Below, in pieces: positions 13,404 through 27,623 of a stretch of 64,000 nucleotides of DNA (position 1 is the stretch's first letter; each line of letters starts with the position of its first letter). The translations under genes were made by a program, and so were the position numbers. The stretch covers positions 21,481,001 through 21,545,000 of the forward strand of contig NC_135119.1 in NCBI RefSeq assembly GCF_050908995.1. The letters are read 5' to 3'. Source of the stretch: Andrena cerasifolii (taxonomy: Eukaryota > Arthropoda > Insecta > Hymenoptera > Andrenidae). The notes beneath the pieces were generated by a model. It had not been told where the DNA came from and made no database searches. It saw only the letters and a program-made list of their open reading frames with translations.

Positions 13404-16400
13404 CTGTGATTCGGGTTATGTGCGGCCGACGCATACGTTATTTCTTATAAAAATAAAATAATAACCCTATACATAGTTGTGGGTGGGCCCCTTTGTCTCC
13501 TGGCAAGAAATATTTTTAGGCTCAGCCGGCCACTGGCCACGTGACGTACTAAAAATCAACAAACCAAATTTAACATTGTAAAAGACATTAAATATCTCGT
13601 AAACTCCTTGAAAAGTAGCATTTCGCATAGATCCTTCCTAAGATCCTTACTATCAATTTTCTCCAGAAATATAGCGCCATCTCGAACCCTTTGGGCACGC
13701 GTTCGCAGGTGGCGTCTGCGAAAGCCGAGCTACATGAATTAGGGAATGCAGCTCGGTACACTCCCGGCGTGTACTATCGGCCGAATTCGATGTCAAGATT
13801 GTTAGACAGTTTACGAGGCCCTATAGCGCCTTCATCCACTCGCTCGTTCGATCGCCCTCGGCCGTTCCTTTTATTTTCGTGGATGATCGTCCGCAGCTGT
13901 CGCAGGGTAGCGTAAAGCGGGGCCACGGCCAATGGCCCCTCTCGCCACCAAACCGATCAGTCGATTCAGCAGGCGACTGCTGGTTGGTATGCCATCGACA
14001 CGTCGTCAATGCCTCGAAACAGGTAATAAATTCGGGCCGGGGCCGTAACTTGGTGAACGGCCCGAAAGAAAAGTTGAATCTCTGCTGCGAACCTCCCCCC
14101 GTCGAGACGAGCTCCACTCGGCCCCTCCCGCGTACCTTGGCAGTTTATAGTTTTCTGAAACGAAAGGCATTTGAATCCCGACGTCGGTTCGTGCCCGGGG
14201 ATTCTTCGTTCTCGCGGACGGCGACAGAGATGGAGAGATTCCCTATAATAGGAGCGATTCACGCGGAGCATGGAACTCGTCGTCGAACTTCTGGTTCTAA
14301 ATCGGTGATTACGACTTCGACGGAGAAAGTTATAACGTCGCGCGAACACAATGCCGCCCGGGTTCAGGTGTAATTCACGGCGAGGGAATTGAGGATGCCG
14401 AATTTTTCGCGTTCAGACCGCGTCTCCCCGGTGGCAATACGGACGTGACTGATGCTCCTTGGAACAGTTGGAAGTTTCAGGCTTTCTTCGATTGCTGATC
14501 ATCTCGGGCCGAGAGATATTCTGATGGATCGCGTGAAACGGAAGATTGCTTGGTCTATATATAGCCTTCATCCCCGCGCGACTCCTTGACAGTGTGATAG
14601 AATGACGCAAAGTTTATATCAATTACATCTCAATAAATACACAACGTCTGCACAGCTTGATGCTCAAGATGAAAGTAGGTAAAGCTCCGCAACAAATGTC
14701 TTCGAGCTTCTTATTCTCTATCGCAGTGCCACGCAAGGAAGCTCATTGTTAGGTACCTGAGCAAACCATTAAAAGTACAGGCGAAAATGCAGGAAAGACC
14801 ATAGAAGTGGATGAAAATATTCCATGTTCAAACATGCCTCCCTGTTTCAGCTTCTCTGTACCTAGATTTCTACGCTATTTATCCTCCACTTTTCCTCTCC
14901 CATCGCAAATGGAGCTTCCATATCGTGTCTTGTCTTCTGAAAACAAGATCTGCCCAGAAATTTGGGGGCAGCGCCCAACCGTTTCAATTCAAGCAAATTA
15001 GACAGTGATTTATTAAGGATATTCCGCTCCACCTGCATCGTGCAAGTGACTCGTAAAGAGAGAGAAGCATAACGGGGCGGGAAACCCATATGGGAGCCGT
15101 AGAATAACCTGGTTGTTAGGATACGGTTGTTCTAAGAAATCTCAAGTTTCAACCGTGGGTGTCCTTAATTCCGCGTACGAGCACTCTTCCGGCTCTTTCT
15201 TCCTTCCTGTTCATTCCCGTTCACGTACATCCCCGCGCCACATTTTACGGGCAGACCCGTAATCGAACTGGCGGACCTCGACTCCTTTCATTGCCCGCGT
15301 AAAGCGTTTCGATTTGCAATTTCCCCGCTTAACTGCCGTGCTGTCTTCCGAAGCAGTTTAGATAGAGGAGCTACGTTCCCTGGAATCGTTCCACCCCCAG
15401 CCACCCCTCCCTTCCTCCCCCTCCCAATGATCGTACACAGGCTTGTCTTCCTCCTCCGCTAGCGACCTGAAACGCTGGATGTCTGCCGATTCTAATGGAT
15501 CCCGGACCCCACTTGTCTCGAAGCGTTAAAAGTGCATTACGAGTCCGCGGAATCGTGCACGCCGATTATAGGATGTCGTGCTCGTCCAGCTGACGAAGCA
15601 AGAAACTTGTCCTGGCCCGTGTCCGACATGCCCCACCGCGCAGAGACTGTCGTAATCGTGATGAGACACGAAAATTATGGAATCGACGACGTTGAATCAT
15701 GTAATGACGGTAACTGTCGCGCTGAACGGTGCCGGCGTGTTCTCGCGCCGAGGGATGATTTGCATCTTGCGCAAGGTTTTGGCGCGTCCTCGCGTTGATA
15801 CAGTGACGGACAAGAGAAAGTTTAAAGTTGATACCCGTGCACATTAATATTAGTAACATTAGTACTGGAGTGGTTTCCTGACGTTGGTAAATGTGATCTA
15901 GTCGGCGGGCATTCTCCCATTCTATACGACATAAGTCTAATCTTTATTTTTTGAGTTTAGATAATCTAGTTCCGGATGGCAGTGCTCACCGCAAAAGCAA
16001 ACTTTTAAAAATGCTTCTTGGATGTCGCTTGTTATTTTATTATAAAAGTAAATATTTTTCTACGAAAAAATTACCAAATGTTCTTCAAATGTTGCTCTTT
16101 TAAGTGCAAAAAGTTTTGTAAGAATATATGCTTCCGCTTCTTCAAAAAAAATTCGCAAATATTCGCCTCTTTTCGGTCGCCTGACTACTTAGGTATAACC
16201 CCTTAACTTCTGTTGTATAACGTTGTGTAAGTGATAATTGACTGTGTTGAAGAATTTTTTCACGGATGACATTCCTCGCCAATAATAACTGTCAATAGAA
16301 ATAATCAAGTAACTACGTTTGCTTTATGTTCACCCTAAAATCACAAAAAAGTTTATTGAAATCTGTGACCTCTGGTAAATGGATTCTTCGCCATATTTCC

Positions 16401-18113
16401 AAAATTTCATTTGATCCAACGGCAACGTACCAAGTGCCCTCAATCATCATTAGCCTTCTTCTCTCTGCATCTCTCTAATATCTCGATAATTCCGGACGAC
16501 CGTTTCCGGGTGCAAGGAAGCGTACGACAGCGTTGCGTCTAAATTCCAACGGCGACATCCAGTGTCTCGATATTCGTATAACCGTAAAGATAACGATAGT
16601 TGCTTAAGCGCTGGCTGAGGAAACGCTGTTCAAATTGGTCCGTCAGAAAGTGAATCCAGCGTTTCGTTTGATCGTCATGGCTCCAACTCGGCGATCGATC
16701 TTCCGCTGACAATTACGCAACTGAGCGGTGTTCTTCGATTCTACCCGGCCATTTCGCAGAAACTGTCGCCACTGTGGAGGGCCCAACGCATTAACCAAAA
16801 ACTTTGGTAGACACCCTGACGCCTGGAACAGACATGGCAGCGCCAATTGCATCAGAAGCAAACGTTAATTGCAAAAACTCTTGAATTTCGATTTTAATAT
16901 TTTCCTTCTTTAGACTTTTTCTAATTTCCTGATTTTGAGGACACTGCGCTCGGAATGTGAACTGTGAGCATACATTTTGAGCCGAATAAAGTAAATTGTC
17001 TGTAAGTTCGTTATATTTTAGAAATGAATGATTTCAATTCTATTATATCGTAGTATTTATAGGAAATAAAAGAAAGAAACAGTGTCAGTAGATATATAGT
17101 CACACTTTACAGCTGTGGGTTTTTCAATATTAGTTACGAACGTGACGAATCTACTGTTTTTAAGATTTCTGTTTGTAGTCCTTTGACTACTTCTATTATA
17201 TAATTAGGTGAGGTGCTAAAATATTAAAAGAAACGTTTATTACAGTAATTTTCTGCTCTGGGAAATAAGAGGTCACTTTCGATATCTAATACTCCGTTTC
17301 TTAAAGGCAATTTAGTTGGAAACCTACAATCAGAGAAACGTATAATCAAAGGCCATAACTGGGCCATGCAAATTTTGGATCAATATTCACCATGTTTCTT
17401 ATCTTGCATCTTCTCTTGTGTCAAATAGATACGTGTAACTAAGAAATTTAGGAAAGTCGTTCAAAATTCACCTTTTGACCTCTATATTTGGTATTAAAAT
17501 AACCCACACGAATTTTAACTCCGTTTACAGTTCGTGGAAAGAGAAAAGTGGATTTTATCATCGCAACCAATTTGAATTCAAATCGTTTCAATGAATTTGA
17601 AAAGGAAAGATTGCATCTGTTGCCATTAAATTATTCAGTCCTTGTTATTTGTGTAATAACAAATTTAAATTTTGTTAATATCGAATTGAACGACTCGGTT
17701 AACATTATTTTTAATTTTTCTCAATTAAGTTCATTTTCAATCATTTATGCAAAACAGTATCTGCTTTATCTAGTACTATGGTATTCTCTAATTTATAAAC
17801 TTTCACCTATTACAAATAATCCCTAATTACAGGGGGGTGTTTAAAACCCAAACTTCCCATGCTACCTATAATTACATATTTCTCGAACTTTTCCTACCAA
17901 CCTTAATACTATCAAGTATTAAAGTTTATTACAAAACGATTGCGTACAAAATTTAAACAAGCGAAATTCAAACTCTGCCATCCGTACTTCATAACAATCT
18001 ATTCGCAAATAATTTGTGCACAAAGCTTTTGGAAGATTAAATAAATCCTCGATACAAGTAGAAATAGATTAATAGATCGCAAAATTTCGTTTTCCAAGAA
18101 ACCAATTCTTGTT
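13404..18113. other. Gene-poor DNA; longest frame not convincing
   Basis: The block 13690-14420 is CpG-rich and holds the longest open frame outside transposable elements (164 codons, plus strand, 13879-14373). It is matched by a 127-codon frame on the other strand, has no recognisable domain and sits in DNA depleted of stop codons by base composition, so I do not call it a gene. The remainder shows nothing. Confidence 0.5.
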
Positions 18114-18203
18114 TTAGGGGACCGTCCGGTATAAAAATCATTTTTTTTAAATTAATTTTTCGAATGTTCAAACTTTTAAGAATACACCGGACGGTCCCCT
18201 TAA
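18114..18203. mobile_element. Miniature element with 15-bp inverted ends
   Basis: AGGGGACCGTCCGGT (18116-18130) is perfectly mirrored at 18186-18200, with TTA/TTAA outside. At about 90 bp it is probably an internally deleted derivative. The same terminal sequence with two changes is found at 9009-9027. Confidence 0.65.
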
Positions 18204-21200
18204 TAGACCTAGCAAGGGCATATTTTTTTAGTTACCTCGGAAGTATCGCACCCTTTGGGCTCGCGAACGAATTATACGTTAAACGGTTTGATATATACGA
18301 TAAAACGCGTGACGTGCGAGCAAACGGGGAGCTCGTACTCCGAGGAAAAATTTCTTCCGCAATTGCGATTGTCGCCACAATCGTGCCACGGAAAAGCTCT
18401 CTCTTCTTACGTGGTCTTCTAAATTTCGGACGCGGAATTGCCGGGTGCGCACGCGGCAGACAAATGGCGTTCTTACAAAAACTCGTAGTTCCACACTGCT
18501 ACCGACTGGGCCATTACGATTTAAATTAGTTTCCCCGCGGCCTCGCCACCGTAGGAAGAGAGAATGATAATAGAGGGAAGAAAATAAAACTGGGGAAAAA
18601 GTGGAAGACAGAGGATGGCCAGCGTATTCAAAAGCTCCTCCGCTGTGAATATCAACGGGGATAGATATGTGTGGGTAGATATTTATCGAGGAACTAAAAT
18701 AACAACGCTCTTAATCCTACACTAACCTTACCCTCTCCCTGAGAAAATAAATCGACGGGATAATAGTAAATGTGAAAAAAAAATGATAAACGCCTGAGGT
18801 AAAGTAAAGCACCTGCAGCTTGCTGTTACAGTACCAATTGTTATTGCCAATATACACAGCGTACTGAATACGGGAATGTAATATTGAAGGATCTAATTTT
18901 GATAAAAAAAGGTGCTAGGAAATTTTCGATCGTCATAAAAATTTATCTTACGTTAGTAAAAGTAATGAAAAGCATTTTGATAAATTGTGTTACAACAATG
19001 ATATATCGATAATTTGGGGGTTTCTAAAATAAAATTTACATTTTACTTTTAGAGATGCATTGCCATAAACTATTTAGCATAATTGTTATCAGATGTTACA
19101 CGCTTTTATTTAAGCATTATGAGCTGATACCTTTTTCTTCTTTGAATCCTATTTGATGTTTCCTGCAGAAGCGGGACAGCTGTAACGTTGGCAAAAATAA
19201 CTGCTACTACTTTTGAAAGGAATAGGTGCAATTTGGCACGCACAAACTGTTTTATATCTCTGAGTGGTAGATGTGGTTAATTGTGTTTGCAATGTACTCC
19301 AACTTCGTTTTGTACAATTCAACCAAAAATCATTTAAGTGCTATTCAGTTTTTTTTTAATCGAAGGTTTCAGTGGTACGAAATTTTGCAAGCTTTATTTT
19401 TACCGCAGACGACAAGATATCACTTTCTATACGACCGTTCTGCTGTAAATTATACGAATTTTTATGAACGCGAGGGGTATTTATCTTCAGGCAGACTAGA
19501 GCTCGAGTAGATTGCTAGTGTAAATCAACCCTAAGTGTTTAAGTACGTACTGTAAATCATAAGTACCTTCCACGTTTCTCCGTTACTTAAAAGTCTCGTG
19601 CATAGTCATTTTTCAATTTTGGTTAAATGAAGATAATCGTCAATTGTAACACAAACGCATTGATTCTCCTGAAATTAGTGTATTAGTAAACCCATCTCAC
19701 AGTACGTATACAAATGTATAGAATTCCGTATTCCCAAACCATTGTGCTGAGTGGATTAATGAAACTTAAAGTCATTATTAGGTACGAGTAGACATTAAAA
19801 GTTTGGAATATTTTATACACTTAAGAACCTGTACTAAAATATCTAGACGAGCATAAATGAATATGAAATATTCCCTAGAAGTCCCTCTACGAATCAACAA
19901 AGCTCGGATTTAAATAAAGCTATAAATTTTGCTTTTATAAAAAGCTATAAAATAAAGCTTAAATTTTTAAGCAAACTTATATTTCCCCAAATTTCCTAAC
20001 CGTTCCCTAATTCTTACTGACCTTCACAACTGCATCTTATAAATAAATTAGAAACCTGTCAACAGTCAAATCTGATCACTGATAAATATAAAAAAAAACA
20101 GTCCAAATTTTTGCAGGTAAAAAAGCAGCAGGTAAAGCCTTAAATGCCAGCCAAGTATCAAATGAACGAAACATGTTTCGAAGCCTCCTAGCAGTAGATA
20201 TAAACGAAGCAGAGTGGGATTCATCGCCAGTAGAAAACACCTGTGAATTTCTTTCGGATTTACAAGGCGGCCTAAAGCGGCGCGCGTTCTTCGTTGCTCA
20301 TGATTTATTAAGGCCACCACCGCTACCGGTGTTTCGGGCTTTCACGAGTGAAATATCGTAGGAGCTGATTTAAAGTTCCTCCCTGCCCCCTCCGAAAAAA
20401 AAGGACCAAGGCACAGAGCAAAGGTGCAGAGACGACAGGGCATAAATTAAGTCGCAATAAAACGGATCACGTGATCCCTTCGCTGCCTGCGCGCTCCTTC
20501 GGCGATCTTCTTAGGCGGAGGTGTTTGACTTGTGAAAAATGCGCGGATTCATCCAGCAGAGTACACAAACACCGCAGGAACTGTTATTCGCGCCGGTGTG
20601 TCCGAATCCACCGCGGTTTTCTTTTCATTCGAATGGTAAATTACTGTTTTCAGGCGCAAAGAACGGGCGCGCGATAACGCGGCTTCATTGAAATAAAGTT
20701 TCTGACGGAGAGGGGGAAATTAACGAAAAAGGATCCCCTGTTATCTTAATGGTCTTGTAGCTTTGTTCTTTGCTTGCTCTTAACTCAGTCCATCGTTTTG
20801 TTTCATTGTAATGACGCGATACCTTGCCCTCACGTTTCGCTACTTACTTTTCCCATTTTTTTTACCCTTTATTTTCGCGAAATCCTTTTAATTCGCTTCG
20901 TTCTGCCGTCGATATTTTCGTGCCCGATTCGCTTCCACTGGGGCATCCAATATCCAAGGAATTTAGCTAATTAAATCAAATGTTGGGGATATATTTAATT
21001 TGGTGATTAAACTCCCTGTGTTTAACGTAGCATATACTGCTTTCGCTGAACCTTTGACGCCCATTTGTATTCGATAATTTCTCTATAAATCAAGGGCTAT
21101 AATTTACATTCCTAAAGGACAGGTGTATAACTAGGTAATTAGTTTTGATTTTGCACAACGATTTCAATTAGAATTTGAGAAACTCTTTATAACAATAAAT

Positions 21201-21900
21201 CGTAGCAATTGTTTACTATATCATTTCTCCGTATAGTTAATTGTACCCACTCAGACGGATTGAAATCTTCCTGTCGGTTTTCTCCCGACAGTAATTCAGA
21301 CCTCGCCTTGGATTCTTTCCACCGGCAGAAAGAAAGAAAGTTTCATCAAAGAGGACCAGAAATTTCTTCGAACGTAAAGACGCGAACCGCCCCCACGAAA
21401 CTAGAGGTAGTTTCGCCGCAGATAAGGAAGATCAGGATCCAGCATAGAAGAAAAGCCAATTTAAAGCCGTAATGGGTCGCTTGTCGTCGAGTTACCTCGC
21501 CTTTCCGAAAACCATCGTGATTCTCGTGGATCTTTATAGGAGGGCGCAGTTACGATCGCCGTTAATTACGTTCCAATTAACTTCACGCCGCGATCAGGGA
21601 GTCCGGAATGCTCCGTAATTTTACGAGATAGTATCGTCGAATCAGGGAAATTGCGACAGTAACGTGATAACTGCCCTTCAACCTTAACGATATTGTTCAA
21701 AAGGACGCACTCCTTGGAGGAATAAAGTTTAATGGCGTTTTCCAAACTCTTGCAAAAGATAGATTTTATTCGCACAAAAGAGGAAGAAAGCTTTATTTGT
21801 TTTGTCTATTTATATCGGTATTTTTGAAACACAGCAGCGGGCAAAAGAAAGTTCCAAATTACTGTTTTTCACACGTACGCTATAAAAATAACTTCAATGC
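18204..21900. other. Gene-poor DNA, nothing recognised
   Basis: CpG-rich patches (18230-18530, 20170-20700) alternate with AT-rich DNA. Short frames in these patches overlap on both strands and resemble no family. Confidence 0.5.
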
Positions 21901-22518
21901 TAAAGAGTGATCCAAGAAATAGCCCCTTTTTGGGGGCCACGATTTTGGAACTGAATTTTGTGCCAAATGATAGCTTACGATGAGACATCAATCACTCGAC
22001 ATTTTCAAGTTGAGATGAAACAATTAGTTTCTGAGATATGAGAGGTGAAAGAAGTGAAAATTCATTAAAGCGTGAGGCCATACGCTTCGATGTATAAACT
22101 TTTATGTCGTTCCGATAATTTAAATAATTATTTCCAGGGGTTTTGCTGACTGCTAATAACGAATTTATCAAGAAAAATCAAGAAATATAAATGTCTGTGT
22201 AGTAGGTGCTTTTTTAATATATCGTCCACAATGTTGAATTGGCCATTTGATTTTTTTTTCGTGAATTTTGAAAATCTAAGTTCAAATTCGTTATTAGCAG
22301 TCAGCAAAACCCCTTTGGAAATAAGTATGGGCTGACGCGTTAATGAATTTTCACTTCTTTCACCTCTCATACCTCAGAAACTAATAATTGTCAGCTCAAC
22401 TTGAAAATTTATCGGGATTGATATCTCATCATAAGCTATCATTTGGCACAAAATTCAGTTCCAAAATCGTGGGACCTAAAAGGGGCTATAAAAGGCCTGA
22501 TTTTGGGGTTACTCTTTT
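21901..22518. mobile_element. Long fold-back element (about 250-bp inverted arms)
   Basis: The left arm (21901-22166) and right arm (22274-22518) are inverted copies of each other with scattered differences and a short insertion. They share blocks such as GGAACTGAATTTTGTGCC / GGCACAAAATTCAGTTCC and TTTTGCTGACTGC / GCAGTCAGCAAAA. The ends read TAAAGAGT / ACTCTTTTA. A third arm, with part of the centre, is at 25575-25850. There is no coding capacity. Such long-arm elements can give double-stranded RNA when transcribed. Confidence 0.75.
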
Positions 22519-22561
22519 ACTTCTCGCGTTGAAATCAATGTTTTACCATCCAACAAATATG

Positions 22562-22708
22562 TTAACCCTTAGAAGGCGGGGCTGACCACTACAGTGGCCA
22601 CGTAAAAATTTGGATACTTTGTCGGCCATTTCGGTGGTATATATACATAAATTTTAAGTAAATAAAATTTAAAATTTCAATGAAAAAATCCCGGCCATTA
22701 AAGGTTAA
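22562..22708. mobile_element. Short TTAA-flanked MITE
   Basis: It starts TTAACCCTTAGAAGGC and ends GGCCATTAAAGGTTAA, giving imperfect inverted ends between two TTAA tetranucleotides. The size and ends fit the same broad TTAA class as the elements at 2652 and 28806, but the ends match less well. Confidence 0.5.
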
Positions 22709-25574
22709 AAAGGTATTAACATATCTAAGTAGTAGCTTCGATTCTTCTTTCCTCAATTCTCTAAAAACTTTATAGAATATCTATGCACACAACTGTAGCC
22801 CCTTCATACGAGTGCTTCTCTCATTCAAAGAATAAATACGGCTATGCAACCACAGTGCAGCATCCCCAGGTCCATCACGCCCGAATCATTTAATCGTGGC
22901 CTGAATAAAAATGCAGTCTTCGAAACTGTCTTCGTCTACGTTTTTCTGGAGCAACTCTTGGAGACCGCGTCGTTCAGGGGGGGTTAACATCCACGAGGTG
23001 TGCTACTTGAAAATTCTCCGCTGAACCCGCGAATCGCGGTCCCTCCGACTGGAAGCTTAAGCGTTTAGTCACGTTTATCGGACGTGATTTAAAAGTTTTT
23101 GACGCAACCACAACGAGAGCATGGTGATTTCGTTCTATCGCGCAAATATATTCGACGTCTTGACGGGGATCGATAGGATACGCGCGACGTGCTTCTCAAC
23201 AGGAGCATCCTTCACGATTATTGGAATAACGCTATGGACTGGGAGAAAGAATTGCTGACGCATTTTAAATAAAGACGCAACATTACTACTTTGAAACTTT
23301 TCGTGCACGCGAAGCCATTACTTTCAGGAATTCCACGCGAAATTACCATTTCTAAATAATTTTCTAAATAATAATTCCTACTTCCTAAATAATTGAAGAG
23401 TCCTTGTGGAAAGCATAGGGTAAATCCAGGAGACGTAGTCGACCTAATATAAAATGGACATTAAAACTAATATAGATATCAGAAGAGATGATTTCGGCGC
23501 ACTGGTTCGGTCAATTAAGAACTTAATTAGAACTTCTAATTAGAACAATTTTTACGGTCGAAATTCAAATTATATTATTTAATATAGATATCACTAATTT
23601 TATCAGAACGAACCTATATGTTCAGAATTTTATGCTGATTCGGAAAAACTGGTCGATATTTGCTTTATGACAACATTTACTGTAAATCGGGTTGAAAACT
23701 GAAGTCATAACATCTGACCACCTCTCCCGAGGTGCCGGGAGAAGTGGTTTTCCTCGTTGGCAGAGACCGCTCATATAATTATTCATGGAAAAATAAGAAG
23801 GAAGGAAGCAAAATTATTTATGAGTGAATACAACTACAGATTCATTGCCATTTAATTTGTTTACGCTAAACAAGTGAAGAACGCATCAAAGAAAAAGTGA
23901 ACTACCTACTGGCGATTAGCAAGGCAAATGAATACACAACTGAATAAATAAACTAAATAAACAAAAATAATAATAAAATAATAATAAAAAATAAACAAAA
24001 TCATAACTCGACCATCTCTCCTTTCTCGTTATCTTTGAGAGGAAGATTTAAAATGGCCAAACACTTTGGCTGCATTGTCCCTCAATATCTCTAGTATCTT
24101 ATTATCCCAAAAATTAAACGAAACTAAACTTAGAAGTATATTTTAATTACGATTCTGTACACCGCTGTTTAACAAAAGAGGTTAAATGTAACCTCAATTT
24201 ACCTTTTATAGTCTACAAGTCCAGAAAAAAAGCACAGAAGGAAGCGAACTGACGCTATTCAATCAACTGTTTGGCTTCTAGAGAAGTAATTGGTCTGCGC
24301 TTTAGCGCGTGTTTACGCATAGAGTCAGAAATATAGCGACTCGACAAACTCTCCGCCCCGACACCGTCTCCCGGATTTACCATATAAGTGCTGAAATTCT
24401 GGAAATTTTCTTGGGTGCCGAGACGTTTCTAGGTTCCAACGCTTCGAGAAACCCATCCCCAGTTAGAGCACTAGTGTTTTCCTACATCCTGACACCGTTC
24501 CCTACGCAACAACGCTTCGCCAACAGATTCCAAAGTGTTTCCCAGTAACGAAATTTAAAGCAAAAATCCGCGACCGCCGTTCAGCAACGCTGTCCAAGAT
24601 TTCATCTTGCCGCGGCGCGTCGGGGGAGGAACAATGGCGTCCCCGATAATTCCTAGCAGCCTTTCAATTCCTTTCTACGTGGCGGGGCGCTGTGCTGCTT
24701 AAAAATTAACGACGCTACACAGGCTGAATCGTGTAGCGGTGCTGCACTCAATTGTCTCCCCCGCCCGTTCCCCGCCCCTGTTCCCCGGTGCATCCCGCTC
24801 GGCAGCCACCCCTTTCGCGTTGAAAACCGTCAGCCGGCGTGCGCCAGCTCCACGGGCAAGTTATTCAAATCCGAGGCGAGCTCTCTCCACCTCTTTCGAC
24901 TGCGAACGACTCGATCCCCGAACGATTCCATCCCTTTCGCCTTGGAAGGGACGCCGGGAGCACCCTCTGGCCGGCCGACCTCGTAAATAACGTTATTTAT
25001 TCGCGAATTTGTTTTTCCACGTGCGGCCGCGCACGATATGCCGGGAACGACGGCGGAATGCATGAAACGGCTTCCGTGCCGTTTTTCAGCGTGAACGCCG
25101 ACTGGATGGCCGTATCTGCCACCGGGAAATTTTCCATTTGTTTGAACGGCAGATAGCGGCCGCGATACCGGGCCCGATTCGTGCACGAATTTCCTTCGAA
25201 AAGATGGCCCGTTACCGCGGGGGAGCTGGAGCGGCGGAGAGGCCGGGGGATCGAGCGGGAAATATTGTGCTTAGGGGCTTGCCGCGTCACCTTGTTCGTT
25301 TTTATATAGTTCACAGCGTACGTGTTTTTGATAACGCGGAACGGTTATTGGACGGAATTTTCAACGATCCTCGCAGGCATCGAAGAGTCCCTCGTAGGTA
25401 CTGACTGATGCGAAACTTGTAAAGCTGCTTGTATGCTTGTTTTGTAGGGGATGATGGGAATAAAGAGGATTGGGTGTTTTAGGGACAGCTATGTGTATTG
25501 TGTGGTGATAGTAGATATGAATAAGGATTGTGCGTTTGGGATTGGGAGAAAGAGTGACAATAAAATGAGGTCTT
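22709..25574. other. Gene-poor DNA with a partial repeat and a CpG-rich block
   Basis: A solitary left end of the 13271 MITE family lies at 23392-23414. A 32-nt hairpin (23717-23748, stem ACCAC.TCTCCCG) stands nearby. The block 24560-25400 is CpG-rich with overlapping frames of up to 118 codons on both strands, none recognisable. It could be a CpG island or regulatory block. Confidence 0.5.
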
Positions 25575-25850
25575 TTTTAGCCCCTTTTTGGTCCCACGAT
25601 TTTGGAACGGAATTTTGTGCCAAATGATAGCTTATGATGGGACATCAATCCCGATAATTTTTCAAGTTGAGGTGAGAATTAGTTTCTGAGGTATGAGAGG
25701 TGAAAGAAGTGAAAATTCATTAACGCGTCAGCCCATACGCTTCGATGTATTAACTTTTATGTCGTTCCGATAATTTAAATAATTATTTCCAGGGGTTTTG
25801 CTGACTGCTAATAACGAATTTGAACTTAGATTTTCAAAATTCACGAATTT
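25575..25850. mobile_element. Partial copy of the 21901 fold-back element
   Basis: This is one arm plus part of the centre of the element at 21901-22518. It shares the TTGTGCCAAATGATAGCTTA and AGAGGTGAAAGAAGTGAAAA blocks and continues into the central sequence found inverted at 22250-22280. The second arm is missing, so the copy is truncated. Confidence 0.75.
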
Positions 25851-27261
25851 GGAAGTAAGATCTTGCGTAACTAAAAATGGGAAAAATTTGCCTTTTATTT
25901 TTCTGTGCTCGAATGTATAAATCACCTTGAATTTTAAAATTAAATTTACGTAGAACCACGAATAGAGTTAAATACAGCCCATTCCTCTAAATTTCGAAGT
26001 TTTTATAAATTTCTGATTTTTTCGCCTAAATTTCTCAAAACTCGACTAATTCCTTTCGATATTCGTATTAACTCTTCCATTCTTAATTTTAATTTGAAGA
26101 GCCGTTTCAGTGTTGAATAATTGTTGGGTCGCGCATTAAAGTAGAAAAGAGACCGGAGTGATTTTTATGTCCCCTCCGCTATGCTCGTAACTTACATTTT
26201 CATAATAACCCAGTATGAACTTGATAGAGTAGATGTATGCTTCATAACGTCACACAGGAGAAACGTACAGATATTATGCTGGCAGCAGAAAAAATAAGTG
26301 CGTTACGCTGGAAATGTTATACTGCAGGGAAGAAAAATGCTTTTGACGGGTATCATTATAAAGAAGTATAATTGCATGTTAAAAATAATGAAATTTGTGA
26401 AAAACTACCTAGTAAAATCTGAAATGCGAGATAAGTAATTAAAAGTACAGTAGGTATACTAACTCCACATCTAACATAATAAACGGGTACATAAAAATGA
26501 TATTTATAAGCTATAAATTCGGTTATAACACCATCTTCAAATTTTCTAGATTAAAATTAAAAAATATAATAACATTTCGCTTCTACTTTTCTACTCTTGT
26601 AAATTACTGCAATACGTCACACAATAATTTTCTTCCTTTAAAAAAAAAACTTATAAGCTTGTGACACTAATATAAAACGAATAAAATTTTTTGTTAATTT
26701 ACTTTTTCTTTCACAGGTACGATTTAAACTGGAATAAGGCAGGACTAGACAAACTGCTTTACACGGTACAGATATCGATAATAATTTCACTCGTATGCTT
26801 GCAGCAAACATGCAAGGGTAGTCGGGTAATTTCTCTGACTTTCTGTTATCCCGTTTGACAACGAGTCAAATATAACATCATCTATCGAAACTTCTGTAGA
26901 GGCTAGCAACTCACCGTTGGCTCAGCATCGGCAGTAACACGATAATTCGTTTCCGCGCACAGCGGATTAACCAGCAAATCCGATTTTTTCCAAAACAACG
27001 CGCCGGAAGTCGTGCATCGTAAACCCCGCGTAGATCCTGCCGTGAAACAAAATGTGTAATCGACTATGTGCACCAGAGACGCAGCACGGATCATTTGTTC
27101 TATTTAAATAACGATCGGACCGTCCGATACAATCCTGATTTACGTTATAATTTGTAACAGACGGAAGGGAAGAAAGAATCAGTTCGTTTAAATGAATTCG
27201 ACAAATTATAAGAAATACAACGTGTAGTACTATATAGTATATAACTTTTGGATGATGGATA
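25851..27261. other. AT-rich DNA with a doubtful exon
   Basis: A pyrimidine-rich run ending in CACAG at 26716 is followed by a frame open for 47 codons (26718-26858). I do not recognise the peptide and do not call a gene. Otherwise nothing is seen. Confidence 0.4.
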
Positions 27262-27623
27262 AGGGGCCATCCTTAAATTACGTAAGGGTAATTTTTACGA
27301 ATTCTTACCCCCTCCCTCCCCCAGTATAAGAATTCCTAAGATTTGATATTCCAACCCCCTCCTTACGTAATATTTTTTACACTTAATTTTTTTAGTTATT
27401 AAAATTCTTTTAAAGGTTTATATAATTCATTTAACTTGCTTTCGGGAAATTGAAACTAAAACTATTTTTCTGGAACATTAATGATAGAATTTGTATTTAA
27501 AATTAGGTTAAACAATAATTACGTAAGACGCTATCTGACTCCCCTCCTTGTAAGAAAACGTAAGAAATTCGCGACCCCCTCCCCCTCCCCCAAAAAGCCT
27601 TACGTAATTTAAGGATGACCCCT
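27262..27623. mobile_element. MITE with about 26-bp inverted ends (AGGGG..ATCCTTAAATTACGTAAGG)
   Basis: The left end (27262-27287) and right end (27598-27623) are inverted repeats with one mismatch. The ACGTAAGG portion is followed by C-rich runs inside both ends. The 362-bp interior has no transposase. The ends resemble hAT-type MITEs, but I found no clear 8-bp target duplication. Confidence 0.7.

Noticed and set aside
13879..14373. 164-codon plus-strand frame, longest outside the retroelement
   Set aside because: It lies in a CpG-rich block where the opposite strand is equally open, with no domain, splice context or codon bias to support it.
24560..25400. A host gene promoter/first exon in the CpG-rich block
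   Set aside because: No start-site, splice or peptide evidence beyond composition; frames are open on both strands.
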